Shown in pieces: positions 15,603 through 24,707 of a DNA stretch of 64,000 bases. Numbering within the stretch: the stretch's first letter is position 1; each line of letters opens with the position of its first letter. The stretch is from Hyphomicrobiales bacterium. GTDB lineage: Bacteria; Pseudomonadota; Alphaproteobacteria; Rhizobiales; Xanthobacteraceae. The stretch lies in the NCBI GenBank assembly GCA_003135415.1, contig PLBP01000017.1:1-64000 (forward strand), written 5' to 3'. The position numbers and the translations under genes are program-made. The notes beneath the pieces were generated by a model, which was given only the letters and a program-made list of their open reading frames with translations, was not told the DNA's origin and did not search any database.

Positions 15603-16517
15603 ATGGAATATTTTCTGCAGCAGCTCATCAACGGGATCGCGCTCGGCTCGATCTACGGCCTCGTCGCCATCGGCTACACGATGGTCTACGGAATCATCGG
15701 CATGATCAATTTCGCCCATGGCGACGTCTTCATGGTGGGCGCCTTCCTCGCCTTGATCGCCTTTCTCGCCTTGCTCGCGATCGGCGTTACCGCCATCCCG
15801 CTGGCACTCTTCCTCGTGCTGATCGTCGCGATGCTGCTCACGGCGCTTTACGGCTGGGCGGTCGAGCGTCTCGCCTACCGGCCGCTGCGCGGCTCGCACC
15901 GGCTCGCACCCTTGATCTCCGCCATCGGCATGTCGATCGTGCTGCAAAACTACGTGCAGATCGCACAAGGCGCCCGCGTCAAGCCGCTGCCGCCCTTGAT
16001 CCCCGGCGGCTACACGCTGATCGAGGGTGGCGGCTTCGCGGTGCAGGTCTCGAACGTGCAGATCATCATCGTGGTGACGACGCTTGCGCTAATGACCGTG
16101 TTTTCCTGGCTGGTTTCCGCGACGCGATTGGGACGCAACATGCGCGCCTGCGAGCAGGACTTGAAAATGGCCTCGCTCATCGGCGTCGACATCGACCGCA
16201 CGATCTCGCTCACCTTCGTGATCGGCGCCGCCCTCGCCGCAGTCGCGGGAATTATGTATCTGCTTTATTACGGCGTGATCGATTTTTTCATCGGCTTCAT
16301 TGCCGGCGTCAAGGCGTTCACCGCCGCCGTGCTGGGCGGGATCGGGTCACTGCCGGGCGCCATGCTCGGCGGGCTTTTGATCGGGCTGATCGAAACCTTC
16401 TGGTCGGCCTATTTTTCCGCCGAATACAAGGACGTCGCCGCCTTTTCGATCCTCGTGTTGGTGCTGATCTTCATGCCGACCGGAATCCTCGGCCGGCCCG
16501 AGGTCGAGAAGGTCTGA
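15603..16517 (+). CDS. livH: Branched-chain amino acid ABC transporter permease LivH
   Basis: The 304-residue inner-membrane permease starts [20 protein letters not shown] with the family segment [51 protein letters not shown] is the conserved coupling-loop region near the C-terminus. It is the first gene of livH-livM-livG-livF plus a small membrane protein and a binding protein, all on the same strand. Liv-type systems transport branched-chain amino acids or, in some proteobacteria, aromatic acids. The neighbouring pca genes keep the latter possible. Confidence 0.95.
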   Translation: MEYFLQQLINGIALGSIYGLVAIGYTMVYGIIGMINFAHGDVFMVGAFLALIAFLALLAIGVTAIPLALFLVLIVAMLLTALYGWAVERLAYRPLRGSHRLAPLISAIGMSIVLQNYVQIAQGARVKPLPPLIPGGYTLIEGGGFAVQVSNVQIIIVVTTLALMTVFSWLVSATRLGRNMRACEQDLKMASLIGVDIDRTISLTFVIGAALAAVAGIMYLLYYGVIDFFIGFIAGVKAFTAAVLGGIGSLPGAMLGGLLIGLIETFWSAYFSAEYKDVAAFSILVLVLIFMPTGILGRPEVEKV

Positions 16518-16521
16518 GCGC

Positions 16522-17958
16522 TTGGCCGTACCGACCAAGCCCGCCACAAGCCCGCGCTCCGCAAAGCTCGATGTTGCCGGTGCGCTGAAGGACGCAGGCC
16601 TTACCGCCTTCGTCGCCTTCGGACTTTTCTCGTTGATGCTGGGACTCCGGACGGAGACGGGCAGCACCGGCCGGCTCGAGATTTTTCCGCGGCCGGGTTT
16701 GCTCGCCACTGCCGTCGCCGCCGTATTCGCGGGACGGCTAATGATTGCATTAATCGCGCGGAGCCGCGTCGCCGCTGATATCGGGCGTTCGCTACAGGCG
16801 ATGACGCCCGAATTCAAAAAGCTCGATCGTTTCGCAACGCCGGTACTTCTGTCGCTCGTCTTGCTCACGCCCGTTCTGCTCTATTCGGAACACTATCTCT
16901 TGGCCGGCATTCTCGTTCTCGCCTACATCCTGTTCCGTTGGGGCTTGGCGCCAGCGCTCCTGGCGCTCGCCTTGCTTTTGCCGATTCTGTTCTATTCGAA
17001 CCGCTATCTTCTCGATCTCGGCATTCTCGTCCTCACCTACATCATGTTGGGCTGGGGCTTGAACATCGTGGTCGGGCTCGCCGGTCTTCTCGATCTCGGC
17101 TACGTCGCCTTCTATGCGGTCGGCGCCTACGCCTATGCGCTGTTGGCGCAGAATTTCGGCCTGTCGTTCTGGATCTGCCTGCCGCTCGCGGGAATCCTCG
17201 CCGCCTTTTGGGGTGTGATGCTCGGCTTTCCGGTGCTCAGGTTGCGCGGCGATTATCTCGCGATCGTGACGCTTGCCTTCGGCGAGATCATCCGCATCGT
17301 GATCGTCAACTGGCAGAGTCTCACCAACGGCCCGAACGGAATCTCTGGCATTCCCCGCCCGAGCTTCTTCGGTCTCCCGTTCAACGACAGCGAAGAAGGC
17401 TTCGCCGCGCACTTCGGGCTCGAATTCAATCCCGTTCACCGCATCATTTTCTTGTTTTATTTAATCCTTGCGCTCGCGCTGCTGACGAATTTCGTGACGC
17501 TGCGCCTGCGACGGTTACCCATCGGGCGCGCGTGGGAAGCGCTCCGCGAGGACGAGATCGCCTGCCGCTCGCTCGGCATCAATACCACCAACACCAAGCT
17601 CACCGCCTTCGCCATGGGCGCAATGTTTGGCGGCTTCGCCGGCTCCTTCTTCGCGACGCGCCAAGGATTCATCAGCCCGGAGTCATTCGTGTTCATGGAA
17701 TCGGCGCTGGTGCTCGCGATCGTGGTGCTGGGCGGCATGGGCTCACAGCTCGGCGTCGCGATCGCGGCCGTCGTCATGATCGGCGGCTTCGAATTCTTCC
17801 GCCAGTTCGAGCAATTCCGCATGCTCGTCTTCGGCATCGCGATGGTTTCGATCATGGTCTGGCGCCCGCGCGGACTGATCGCGACGCGAATGCCTTCCGT
17901 GTTCTTGCAAGAAAAGAAGATCATTCCGGCCGACATCATCGATGAGGCGCGGCAATGA
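16522..17958 (+). CDS. livM: Branched-chain amino acid ABC transporter permease LivM with extended N-terminus
   Basis: This 478-residue permease starts at a TTG, 4 bases after livH. The conserved core begins around residue 165 with [39 protein letters not shown], then [19 protein letters not shown] and [23 protein letters not shown]. It is longer than usual LivM. Residues 112-142 ([20 protein letters not shown] on) repeat residues 149-180 ([21 protein letters not shown] on), an apparent tandem duplication of the first core membrane segment. The added segments lengthen the N-terminal membrane region. It overlaps livG by 4 bp. Confidence 0.93.
   Translation: MAVPTKPATSPRSAKLDVAGALKDAGLTAFVAFGLFSLMLGLRTETGSTGRLEIFPRPGLLATAVAAVFAGRLMIALIARSRVAADIGRSLQAMTPEFKKLDRFATPVLLSLVLLTPVLLYSEHYLLAGILVLAYILFRWGLAPALLALALLLPILFYSNRYLLDLGILVLTYIMLGWGLNIVVGLAGLLDLGYVAFYAVGAYAYALLAQNFGLSFWICLPLAGILAAFWGVMLGFPVLRLRGDYLAIVTLAFGEIIRIVIVNWQSLTNGPNGISGIPRPSFFGLPFNDSEEGFAAHFGLEFNPVHRIIFLFYLILALALLTNFVTLRLRRLPIGRAWEALREDEIACRSLGINTTNTKLTAFAMGAMFGGFAGSFFATRQGFISPESFVFMESALVLAIVVLGGMGSQLGVAIAAVVMIGGFEFFRQFEQFRMLVFGIAMVSIMVWRPRGLIATRMPSVFLQEKKIIPADIIDEARQ
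16850..17065 (+). repeat. Diverged tandem duplication inside livM
   Basis: Two adjacent stretches, roughly 16850-16950 and 16960-17065, encode similar membrane segments. CTATTCG recurs at 16881 and 16992, GGCATTCTCGT at 16906 and 17020, and GGGGCTTG at the end of each. The offset is 111-114 bases (37-38 codons), so one codon has been gained or lost between the copies. Confidence 0.6.
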
Positions 17959-18779
17959 ACGCGCCGATCGGCGAAATCATCCTCGATGCGCAGCATCTTT
18001 CGATGCGCTTCGGCGGGCTCGTTGCCGTCGACGATCTCTCCTTCGCAGCAAAGCGCGGGAAAATCACCGCCATCATCGGCCCCAATGGCGCCGGCAAAAC
18101 CACCGTATTCAACTGCATCACCGGATTTTATCAGCCGAGCGAAGGCCTGATCCGGATCGTGCACATGGACGGAAAAGAATTCCTGCTCGAGCGCCTGCCG
18201 GATTTCAGGATCGCGGCGCGCGCGCGCGTCGCCCGCACCTTCCAGAACATTCGCCTGTTCGCCGGCATGACCGCGCTCGAAAACCTGCTCGTCGCCCAGC
18301 ACAACCGGCTAATGGTCGCCTCGGGCTTCACTTTGCTCGGCATTTTCGGCTGGCCCGGCTATTTGCGGGCGCAGCGCGCAGCGATCGAGAAAGCGCGCTT
18401 CTGGCTCGATCGTGTCGGCCTTTCGAACCGGGCCGACGACCTCGCCGGCGCGCTTCCTTATGGCGCACAACGCCGCCTCGAAATCGCGCGCGCCATGTGC
18501 TCGGATCCGGTGCTGCTCTGCCTCGATGAGCCCGCCGCCGGCCTCAATCCGCGCGAGGCAAGCGAACTCAACAAGCTGCTCGACGCCATTCGCGCCGAAA
18601 GCGAAGCCTCGATTCTCTTAATCGAGCATCACATGGGCGTGGTGATGGAAATTTCCGACCATGTCGTCGTGCTCGATTACGGCCGCAAGATTGCCGAAGG
18701 GCCGCCCGCGCAGATCCGCGACGATGCGAAAGTGATCGCGGCCTATCTCGGCGTCGAAGAAGAGGAAGTGGCCCGATGA
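17955..18779 (+). CDS. livG: Branched-chain amino acid ABC transporter ATP-binding protein LivG
   Basis: The 274-residue ATPase has Walker [13 protein letters not shown], the LivG-specific [24 protein letters not shown], signature [16 protein letters not shown], Walker [14 protein letters not shown] and [14 protein letters not shown]. The C-terminal [11 protein letters not shown] is typical of LivG. It overlaps livM and livF by 4 bp each. Confidence 0.96.
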   Translation: MNAPIGEIILDAQHLSMRFGGLVAVDDLSFAAKRGKITAIIGPNGAGKTTVFNCITGFYQPSEGLIRIVHMDGKEFLLERLPDFRIAARARVARTFQNIRLFAGMTALENLLVAQHNRLMVASGFTLLGIFGWPGYLRAQRAAIEKARFWLDRVGLSNRADDLAGALPYGAQRRLEIARAMCSDPVLLCLDEPAAGLNPREASELNKLLDAIRAESEASILLIEHHMGVVMEISDHVVVLDYGRKIAEGPPAQIRDDAKVIAAYLGVEEEEVAR

Positions 18780-19495
18780 GCGCGCCGCTTCTTTCCGTCG
18801 AAGGCGTCAAGACCTTCTATGGCCATATCCCGGCGCTGAACGGCGTCGACCTCGAAGTGCGCGCCGGCGAGATCGTCGGGCTGATTGGCGCCAATGGCGC
18901 CGGCAAGTCCACGTTGATGATGACGATCTGCGGAAATCCGCACGCGAGCGAAGGCCGCATCGTCTTCGACGGCCGCGACATCACGAACCTTCCCACCCAC
19001 GACATTATCCGTTTACGCATCGCGCAGGCGCCGGAGGGCCGGCGCATCTTCCCGCGCATGACGGTTTACGAGAACCTGCAGATGGGCGCGGCGGTCAATG
19101 CTCCTGCTCATTTTGATGAGGACATTGCGCGCGCCTTCAAGCTTTTCCCCATTCTGAAAAAAAGAAAGGAACAGCGCGGAGGAACCTTGTCGGGCGGCGA
19201 ACAGCAGATGCTCGCGATCGCGCGCGCGCTGATGAGCCGGCCGCGGCTGCTCCTGCTCGACGAGCCGTCGCTGGGACTTGCGCCCCTCATCGTGCGGCAA
19301 ATCTTCGACGTCATCCGCGACCTCAACCAACGCGAGGGGTTGACGATCTTTCTCGTCGAGCAGAATGCCTATCACGCATTGCGGCTTGCACACCGCGGCT
19401 ACGTGCTGGTGAACGGCGTCGTCACGCTGGAAGGAACGGGTAAGGAACTACTCGATCGCCCCGAAGTCCGCGCGGCTTATCTGGAAGGAGGCTGA
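18776..19495 (+). CDS. livF: Branched-chain amino acid ABC transporter ATP-binding protein LivF
   Basis: The 239-residue ATPase has LLSVEGVKTFYGHIPALNGV at the N-terminus, Walker A GANGAGKSTLMMTI, the LivF-type segment RIAQAPEGRRIFPRMTVYENL, signature LSGGEQQMLAIARALM and Walker B LLLLDEPSLGLAP. It ends RAAYLEGG. It pairs with LivG to drive the LivHM permeases. The start overlaps livG by 4 bp and the next gene begins 4 bases after its stop. Confidence 0.96.
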   Translation: MSAPLLSVEGVKTFYGHIPALNGVDLEVRAGEIVGLIGANGAGKSTLMMTICGNPHASEGRIVFDGRDITNLPTHDIIRLRIAQAPEGRRIFPRMTVYENLQMGAAVNAPAHFDEDIARAFKLFPILKKRKEQRGGTLSGGEQQMLAIARALMSRPRLLLLDEPSLGLAPLIVRQIFDVIRDLNQREGLTIFLVEQNAYHALRLAHRGYVLVNGVVTLEGTGKELLDRPEVRAAYLEGG

Positions 19496-19499
19496 GGCG

Positions 19500-19886
19500 A
19501 TGACAAGTTTGTTCGACAGCTTCTATGCCAGCGAAAACTTGCTGCAAGTTTTCTTCGTCACCTGCCTGCTGGGCGGCGGTGCTGCCTGGGCGACGGGCCG
19601 GGCGCTCGCCGATAGCTGGCGGCCGTTCGGCCAGGCGGTCGTTTATTTGCTCTTGCTTGCTGCTGCCGTCCGCTTCGCGCATTTCGCACTCTTTCAAGGT
19701 AAACTTTTTTCCTTGTCCTCTTATTTGTCGGATGCGGCTTTTCTCCTCGCGGTCGGTGGCCTGTCGTGGCGGCTCACGCGTGTAAGACGCATGGTGGCGC
19801 AATATCGCTGGCTGTATGAACGAGCGGGCCTGCTCGGTTGGCGCGAGCGCCCTACGCCGCAAGCGGACGGCAAAAACCCTTCTTAA
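19500..19886 (+). CDS. Small membrane protein in liv operon (DUF6867-like)
   Basis: The 128-residue protein has three hydrophobic segments: about residues 14-37 (LLQVFFVTCLLGGGAAWATG), 47-65 (AVVYLLLLAAAVRFAHFAL) and 74-92. A short basic cytoplasmic tail containing RRMVAQYRWLYERAG follows. It starts 4 bases after livF and lies before the periplasmic binding-protein gene, so it is certainly co-transcribed. I recognise it as the DUF6867-type protein found in rhizobial liv operons; its function is not established. A helper or regulator of the permease is an inference from position only. Confidence 0.8.
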   Translation: MTSLFDSFYASENLLQVFFVTCLLGGGAAWATGRALADSWRPFGQAVVYLLLLAAAVRFAHFALFQGKLFSLSSYLSDAAFLLAVGGLSWRLTRVRRMVAQYRWLYERAGLLGWRERPTPQADGKNPS

Positions 19887-19978
19887 GTCGCGGCTTCCAT
19901 GGCACAATGACCATGAGATGGGAGTACCCGCAAAGCCCAAAGGCTTATCGGGTGTTATCGCGCAAAGGGGAGAAGCGC

Positions 19979-21082
19979 ATGAAGAAATTGATCGGTTCCA
20001 GTCTTGTTCTTGCCGCCGGGTTGTTGTTCGCAAGCGTTGCCGTCGCGCAAGACGTCAGCGTCGCGGTCGCCGGCCCCATGACCGGCCGCGAAGCGGTGTT
20101 CGGGCGCCAGATGAAGGACGGCGCTGAGCTCGCGATCGACGACATCAATGCCGCCGGCGGCGTGCTCGGCAAAAAACTCAAGCTCCAGGTCAGCGACGAT
20201 CAATGCGACCCAAAGCAGGCCCGCTCGGTCGCCGAGCAGATCGCGAGCGCCAAGATCCCGTTCGTGGCCGGCCACTATTGCTCTTCGTCGTCGATCCCGG
20301 CCTCGGAAGCCTATGCCGAAGGCGGCGTCTTGCAGATCACGCCGGCTTCCACCAACCCGACCTTCACCGAGCGCGGCTTGTGGAACACCTTCCGGGTCTG
20401 CGGTCGCGACGATCAGCAGGGCGCGGTGGCGGGCGAATATCTCGCCAAGACCTTCGCTAGCAAGAATATCGCGATCCTGAACGACAAAACCACCTACGGC
20501 AAAGGCCTCGCCGACGAAACCAAGAAAGCGATGAACAAGGCGGGCGTGCAGGAAAAGGTGTTCGAGTCCTACAATAAAGGCGAGAGCGACTTCAACGCGC
20601 TCGTCTCCAAGATGAAGGCCGCGAACATCGATGCGGTTTTTGTCGGCGGCTATCACCAGGAAGCGGGCCTGATCCTGCGGCAGATGCGCGATCAAGGCAT
20701 GAAGACCGTTCTCATGGCCGGCGACGCGCTCGCCGACAAGGAGTTCGCGGCGATCACCGGTGCTGCGGGCGAAGGCACGCTGATGACCTTCGGCTCCGAT
20801 CCGCGGAAACGCCCGACGGCGGCGGCGATCGTCGACCGCTTCAAAGCCAAGGGCATCGATCCCGAAGGCTACACGCTCTATAGCTACGCCGCGTTTCAGA
20901 TCTGGGCGCAGGCGGCGACGCAAGCCGGCACCACCGATCCGAAAAAGGTCGCCGAGGTCATTCGGGCGGGCAATTGGAGCACGGTGTTGGGGCCGATCTC
21001 CTATGACAAGAAGGGCGACATCACCACGCTCGATTACGTGATCTACGTCTGGAAAAAGGACGGCACCTATTCGGAGATGTGA
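19979..21082 (+). CDS. Branched-chain amino acid ABC transporter substrate-binding protein (LivJ/LivK)
   Basis: The 367-residue periplasmic binding protein has a signal peptide (cleavage after SVAVA). The Leu/Ile/Val-binding fold follows: VAVAGPMTGREAVFGRQMKDGAELAIDDIN, VSDDQCDPKQA, GHYCSSSSIPASEAYAEGGV and LQITPASTNPTFTERG. ILNDKTTYGKGLADE and YTLYSYAAFQIWAQA lie in the second lobe. The ATG at 19979 is preceded by AAGGGGAGAAG. It is the last gene of the liv operon, followed by a hairpin terminator. Confidence 0.95.
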   Translation: MKKLIGSSLVLAAGLLFASVAVAQDVSVAVAGPMTGREAVFGRQMKDGAELAIDDINAAGGVLGKKLKLQVSDDQCDPKQARSVAEQIASAKIPFVAGHYCSSSSIPASEAYAEGGVLQITPASTNPTFTERGLWNTFRVCGRDDQQGAVAGEYLAKTFASKNIAILNDKTTYGKGLADETKKAMNKAGVQEKVFESYNKGESDFNALVSKMKAANIDAVFVGGYHQEAGLILRQMRDQGMKTVLMAGDALADKEFAAITGAAGEGTLMTFGSDPRKRPTAAAIVDRFKAKGIDPEGYTLYSYAAFQIWAQAATQAGTTDPKKVAEVIRAGNWSTVLGPISYDKKGDITTLDYVIYVWKKDGTYSEM

Positions 21083-21106
21083 CCATCGCTGATTTACAAA
21101 GATCAA

Positions 21107-21132
21107 GCCCGCCTTGAAGGCGGCCTTTTTCT
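21107..21132 (+). terminator. Terminator of liv operon
   Basis: CCGCCT-TGA-AGGCGG followed by CCTTTTTCTTTTCT, 25 bases after the binding-protein stop. Confidence 0.85.
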
Positions 21133-21139
21133 TTTCTGC

Positions 21140-21871
21140 TCAGCCGAAGCGGGAGAGCGTCGGAAAAATTTCCAGGAGCCAATAGCTCGCTTGCGCGATC
21201 CAGCCGCCCAAAAAAGCAACCCCCGTGAGCACGAGCATTCCGCCCATGACCTTTTCCACGCGGCCGAGATGCGCGCGCATCCGCGCCAACAGGCCGACGA
21301 AGGGCTTCAGCGCGAAGGCGGCGAGGAGAAAGGGAATTCCCAGCCCCAACGAATAGACCGCGAGCAGACCCGCGCCATACGCGACCGTCGTTTTCGAAGC
21401 AGCGACCGCGAGGATCGCGGCCAGCACCGGGCCGATGCAGGGTGTCCAGCCGAAGGCGAAGGCAAGGCCCATCGCATAAGCGCCCCACAGACCGACCGGC
21501 TTCTCGACATGCAGGCGCGCCGTGCGTGTGAGGAAGGGAAGGGTGAAGGCGCCGAGGAAATGCAGCCCCATCGCGATGATGGCGATTCCCGCCACGATAC
21601 CGAGCGCATTGGAATACTCGCGTAGCAGATCGCCGATCGCCGAAGCGCTGGCGCCGAGCGCGACGAACACCGTGGTAAAGCCGAGTACGAAGAGGAGCGC
21701 GGTCGCGAGTTCGCGCCGCGCCACCAACGGCCCGGGCTCGCGCGCGATCAAATGCTCAAACGTCGTGCCGGCGAGGAAGCAAAGATACGGCGGCACCAGC
21801 GGCAATACGCAGGGCGAGACAAAACTGACGAGCCCCGCGACAAGGGCGGCCGGAATGGAAACGTCGGTCAT
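21140..21871 (-). CDS. ccdA: CcdA-type cytochrome c biogenesis / thiol-transfer membrane protein
   Basis: This 243-residue six-TM protein is of the CcdA/DsbD-transmembrane family, which carries reducing equivalents from cytoplasmic thioredoxin to the periplasm for cytochrome c maturation. The two redox cysteines are in FVSPCVLPLVPPYLCFLAG and FGWTPCIGPVLAAIL. The ATG at 21871 gives the canonical N-terminus (MTDVSIPAALVAGLVSFVSP); an upstream ATG would add a non-homologous leader. No other cytochrome c maturation genes are adjacent. Confidence 0.92.
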   Translation of the reverse strand: MTDVSIPAALVAGLVSFVSPCVLPLVPPYLCFLAGTTFEHLIAREPGPLVARRELATALLFVLGFTTVFVALGASASAIGDLLREYSNALGIVAGIAIIAMGLHFLGAFTLPFLTRTARLHVEKPVGLWGAYAMGLAFAFGWTPCIGPVLAAILAVAASKTTVAYGAGLLAVYSLGLGIPFLLAAFALKPFVGLLARMRAHLGRVEKVMGGMLVLTGVAFLGGWIAQASYWLLEIFPTLSRFG

Positions 21872-22016
21872 GGCGCTGTTCTGCCGCCCCGAGAAGCCGA
21901 GAGCAAGGCGCGATCGGGCGCGCTCGCTTCGTTTTGATCGAAAAGTGAACGACGGGGCGTGACTTGCCGCGATCACTGCGATCGGCTTCATTCGCTCCAG
22001 TTAAGAGGGTGCGCTC

Positions 22017-23015
22017 GTGACGAAGCTCAAGAACCTGATCACCGACGTGCCGGGCGTGCTGGTCGGCCATGCCACCGATTTGAAGGTCGGCTCGGGCGCG
22101 ACTGCCATCGTGTTCGAGCAACCGGCGGTCGCCTCGGCTGACGTCCGCGGCGGCGGGCCCGGTACGCGCGAACTCGACATGCTCGATCCCGTGGCCACAG
22201 TCGAGCGCGTCGATGCCTTCGCGCTTTCGGGCGGCTCCGCTTTCGGCTTGGAGACCGGCGCGGGCGTCGCCGCTTATCTCGCCGAGCAAGGCCGCGGCTT
22301 TCAAGTGCGCACCGCGCGTGTGCCGATCGTGCCCGGCGCCATCCTGTTCGATTTATTAAACGGCGGCGATAAAGCGTGGGGGCGCTATCCGCCCTATCGC
22401 GAACTCGGCTACGAGGCAGCGAAGGCTGCCACCGCCGATTTCGTGCTCGGCAGCGTTGGCGCCGGCGCCGGTGCGAGCACGGAAAACCTGCAGGGCGGCA
22501 TCGGCTCGGCCTCCGCGCAAACGGCGGGAGGTTCTGTCGTCGGCGCCATCGCCGCCGTCAACACGGCGGGGCGGACCACGATCGGCGGCTCAAAGCACTT
22601 CTGGGCGGCGCCTTTCGAACAAGGAAACGAGTTCGGTGGTCTCGGCTGGCCAGCGAAGTTTGCGGCGGATGCGCATGTCCCGCACCTCAAGGGCCGCGTT
22701 CGGGAAAACACCACGCTTGCGGTAGTCGCGACCGATGCCACGCTCACCAAGCCGCAGGCGAAGCGCCTTGCCGTCATGGCTTCGGCCGGGCTCGCGCGCG
22801 CGATCTATCCCGTCTTTTCTCCCCTGGATGGCGACATCGTATTCGCCGCCTCTACCGGCCAACGCGACCCCGGCGACGCGGTCCATGGTCTTGCCGAACT
22901 CGGCGCGATCGCAGCGAACTGCCTCGCGCGCGCGGTCGCCCGCGCCGTTTTCGAGGCACGCACCCTTTCCTTCCCGGGCGCTTTGCCCTCGTGGCGCGAC
23001 CGCTTCGGAGGTTAG
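22017..23015 (+). CDS. P1-family peptidase (DmpA/NylC-like N-terminal nucleophile hydrolase)
   Basis: The 332-residue protein matches the DmpA/NylC (MEROPS S58/P1) family of self-cleaving aminopeptidases or amidases. It starts at a GTG with ITDVPGVLVGHATD, then VRGGGPGTRELDML, ALSGGSAFGLETGAGV and GSVGAGAGASTENLQGGIGSAS. The region around the expected autocleavage site reads TTLAVVATDATLTKPQAKRLA, and DGDIVFAASTG lies in the C-terminal subunit. Family members cleave N-terminal D-amino acids, beta-peptides or nylon oligomers. The natural substrate here is unknown. The next gene starts 5 bases after the stop. Confidence 0.92.
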   Translation: MTKLKNLITDVPGVLVGHATDLKVGSGATAIVFEQPAVASADVRGGGPGTRELDMLDPVATVERVDAFALSGGSAFGLETGAGVAAYLAEQGRGFQVRTARVPIVPGAILFDLLNGGDKAWGRYPPYRELGYEAAKAATADFVLGSVGAGAGASTENLQGGIGSASAQTAGGSVVGAIAAVNTAGRTTIGGSKHFWAAPFEQGNEFGGLGWPAKFAADAHVPHLKGRVRENTTLAVVATDATLTKPQAKRLAVMASAGLARAIYPVFSPLDGDIVFAASTGQRDPGDAVHGLAELGAIAANCLARAVARAVFEARTLSFPGALPSWRDRFGG

Positions 23016-23020
23016 AAGCA

Positions 23021-23989
23021 ATGAACATCGGCGAGCGGCTATGCGGCGGCCTTGTCTGGCTCGGCCGCCAAGGAACCCGCGCGATCGCCGTGAGCCTCGC
23101 CGTGGGCATTCTCGTTCCGCCGCTCGCGGCATTGCTGAAGCCCGCTTTCGCCGTTTCCGTGTTCTGCCTGACGGTGCTTGCGTTTCTCCGCGTCGAGCCG
23201 GCGGCGCTGCGGGAGGTGTTCGCGCGGCCACGGCTCGTGATCGCGGCGAGCCTGTGGACCATGGTCGCGATTCCTCTGGCACTCTGTCCGCTCTTCCAAT
23301 GGCTCGGTCTAGGTGCCGCCGGCCGCGAGGGATTGTTGACCGGCCTCGTCTTGCAGGCGGCGGCACCCCCCGTGCTTTCGGCGACGGCCTTCTCCGCCAT
23401 CCTCGGTCTCGACGCCGCGGTGTCGCTCGCGACATTGATCGTGACTACGGCAATGACGCCTTTGACCGCGCCGATCTTTGTCGCGCTCTTTGCGGGCGCC
23501 AGTCTTTCGATCGATCCACTTTCGCTGGCGTGGCGGCTCGCCGCCTTCCTCGGCGGCGCCTTCGCCCTCGCCTATCTGTTGCGGCGGCTGCTCGGGGCCA
23601 CGCGGGTCGCCGCGTGGCGGAACGAGATCGACGGCGCGAGCGTGATCATGCTGATGATTTTCGGCATCGCGCTGATGGATGGGGTGACGGCGCATGCGCT
23701 CGCCGATCCAAAGCTTGTGCTCGCCTTGACGGCGCTCGCCTTCGCGCTCGCGCTCGGGCTGTTCGCGTTGACGGCGCTGATCTTCAAAACCGCGGGCTTC
23801 CGGCGCTCGGTTGCGATCGGGTTTTCGGGCGGCTTCCGCAACATGGCGATTATGCTGGCGGCGGGTGGTGCGGCACCGGACCTCACCTGGTTCTATTTCG
23901 CCACCGCGCAGTTTCCGATTTACCTTGTGCCGCTATTAATCTCTCCCTTGATTGCGCGTTGGCTCGCCTCCCGGTTGCCTCAAGGCTAA
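23021..23989 (+). CDS. Putative sodium-dependent (BASS-like) membrane transporter
   Basis: The 322-residue hydrophobic protein has about ten membrane segments. The arrangement [40 protein letters not shown] and [17 protein letters not shown] resembles the bile acid:Na+ symporter (BASS/SBF) superfamily. The ATG at 23021 follows the P1 peptidase gene by 5 bases, so the two are probably co-transcribed; it might export or import a product of that hydrolase, but this is only inference. Identification is by overall pattern, not by a decisive motif. Confidence 0.75.
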   Translation: MNIGERLCGGLVWLGRQGTRAIAVSLAVGILVPPLAALLKPAFAVSVFCLTVLAFLRVEPAALREVFARPRLVIAASLWTMVAIPLALCPLFQWLGLGAAGREGLLTGLVLQAAAPPVLSATAFSAILGLDAAVSLATLIVTTAMTPLTAPIFVALFAGASLSIDPLSLAWRLAAFLGGAFALAYLLRRLLGATRVAAWRNEIDGASVIMLMIFGIALMDGVTAHALADPKLVLALTALAFALALGLFALTALIFKTAGFRRSVAIGFSGGFRNMAIMLAAGGAAPDLTWFYFATAQFPIYLVPLLISPLIARWLASRLPQG

Positions 23990-24020
23990 CGAGCATGGTA
24001 CGGCCACGTCCTGTGAGATC

Positions 24021-24707
24021 ATGACTCGCCCGCTCATCGTCGCGCCCTCGATCCTCTCCGCCGATTTCGCCAAGCTCGGCGATGAGGTGCGCGCAGTCGA
24101 AGCCGCCGGCGCCGACTGGATCCATGTCGACGTGATGGACGGTCACTTCGTGCCCAACATCACCATCGGGCCTGACGTGGTGAAGGCGCTTCGCCCTCAC
24201 ACCCAAAAGACCCTCGACGTTCATCTGATGATCGCGCCCTGCGATCCCTATCTTGAGGCCTTCGCCAAGGCCGGCGCCGACATCATCACCGTGCACGTGG
24301 AAGCGGGCCCGCACGTGCACCGCTCGCTGCAGGCAATCCGCGCGCTCGGCAAAAAGGCCGGTGTCACGCTCAATCCGGCGACACCCGAGCAAACCATCGA
24401 GCACGTGATCGATCTCGTCGATCTGATCCTGGTGATGTCGGTGAACCCGGGTTATGGCGGGCAGAAATTTATTCCCGCTGCGCTCGACAAGATTCGCAAT
24501 CTTCGCGCCATGGCCGGCGGACGCCCGATCGACATCGAGGTCGACGGCGGGATCACGCCGGAGACGGCACCCCTCGTCGTTCGCGCCGGCGCCAACGTCT
24601 TGGTCGCGGGCTCCGCCGTCTTCAAGGGCGGCAAGGCCGACGCTTATCGCGCCAACATCGCCGCTATCCGCAACGCCGCGGCGACCGCGCGGGGCGAGGC
24701 TGCATGA
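24021..24707 (+). CDS. rpe: Ribulose-phosphate 3-epimerase
   Basis: The 228-residue TIM-barrel enzyme interconverts ribulose-5-phosphate and xylulose-5-phosphate. All family blocks are present: [33 protein letters not shown] (metal ligands His/Asp), [26 protein letters not shown] and the phosphate loop VLVAGSAVF. The ATG at 24021 is taken because upstream in-frame sequence overlaps the preceding transporter. The stop overlaps the purB start by 4 bp. Confidence 0.97.
   Translation: MTRPLIVAPSILSADFAKLGDEVRAVEAAGADWIHVDVMDGHFVPNITIGPDVVKALRPHTQKTLDVHLMIAPCDPYLEAFAKAGADIITVHVEAGPHVHRSLQAIRALGKKAGVTLNPATPEQTIEHVIDLVDLILVMSVNPGYGGQKFIPAALDKIRNLRAMAGGRPIDIEVDGGITPETAPLVVRAGANVLVAGSAVFKGGKADAYRANIAAIRNAAATARGEAA

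Noticed and set aside
15549-15968. Charged antisense open frames opposite the liv genes (and similar ones opposite alaS, recA and purL)
   Set aside because: Typical shadow frames of high-GC coding DNA (Arg/Glu/His-rich) with no family similarity.
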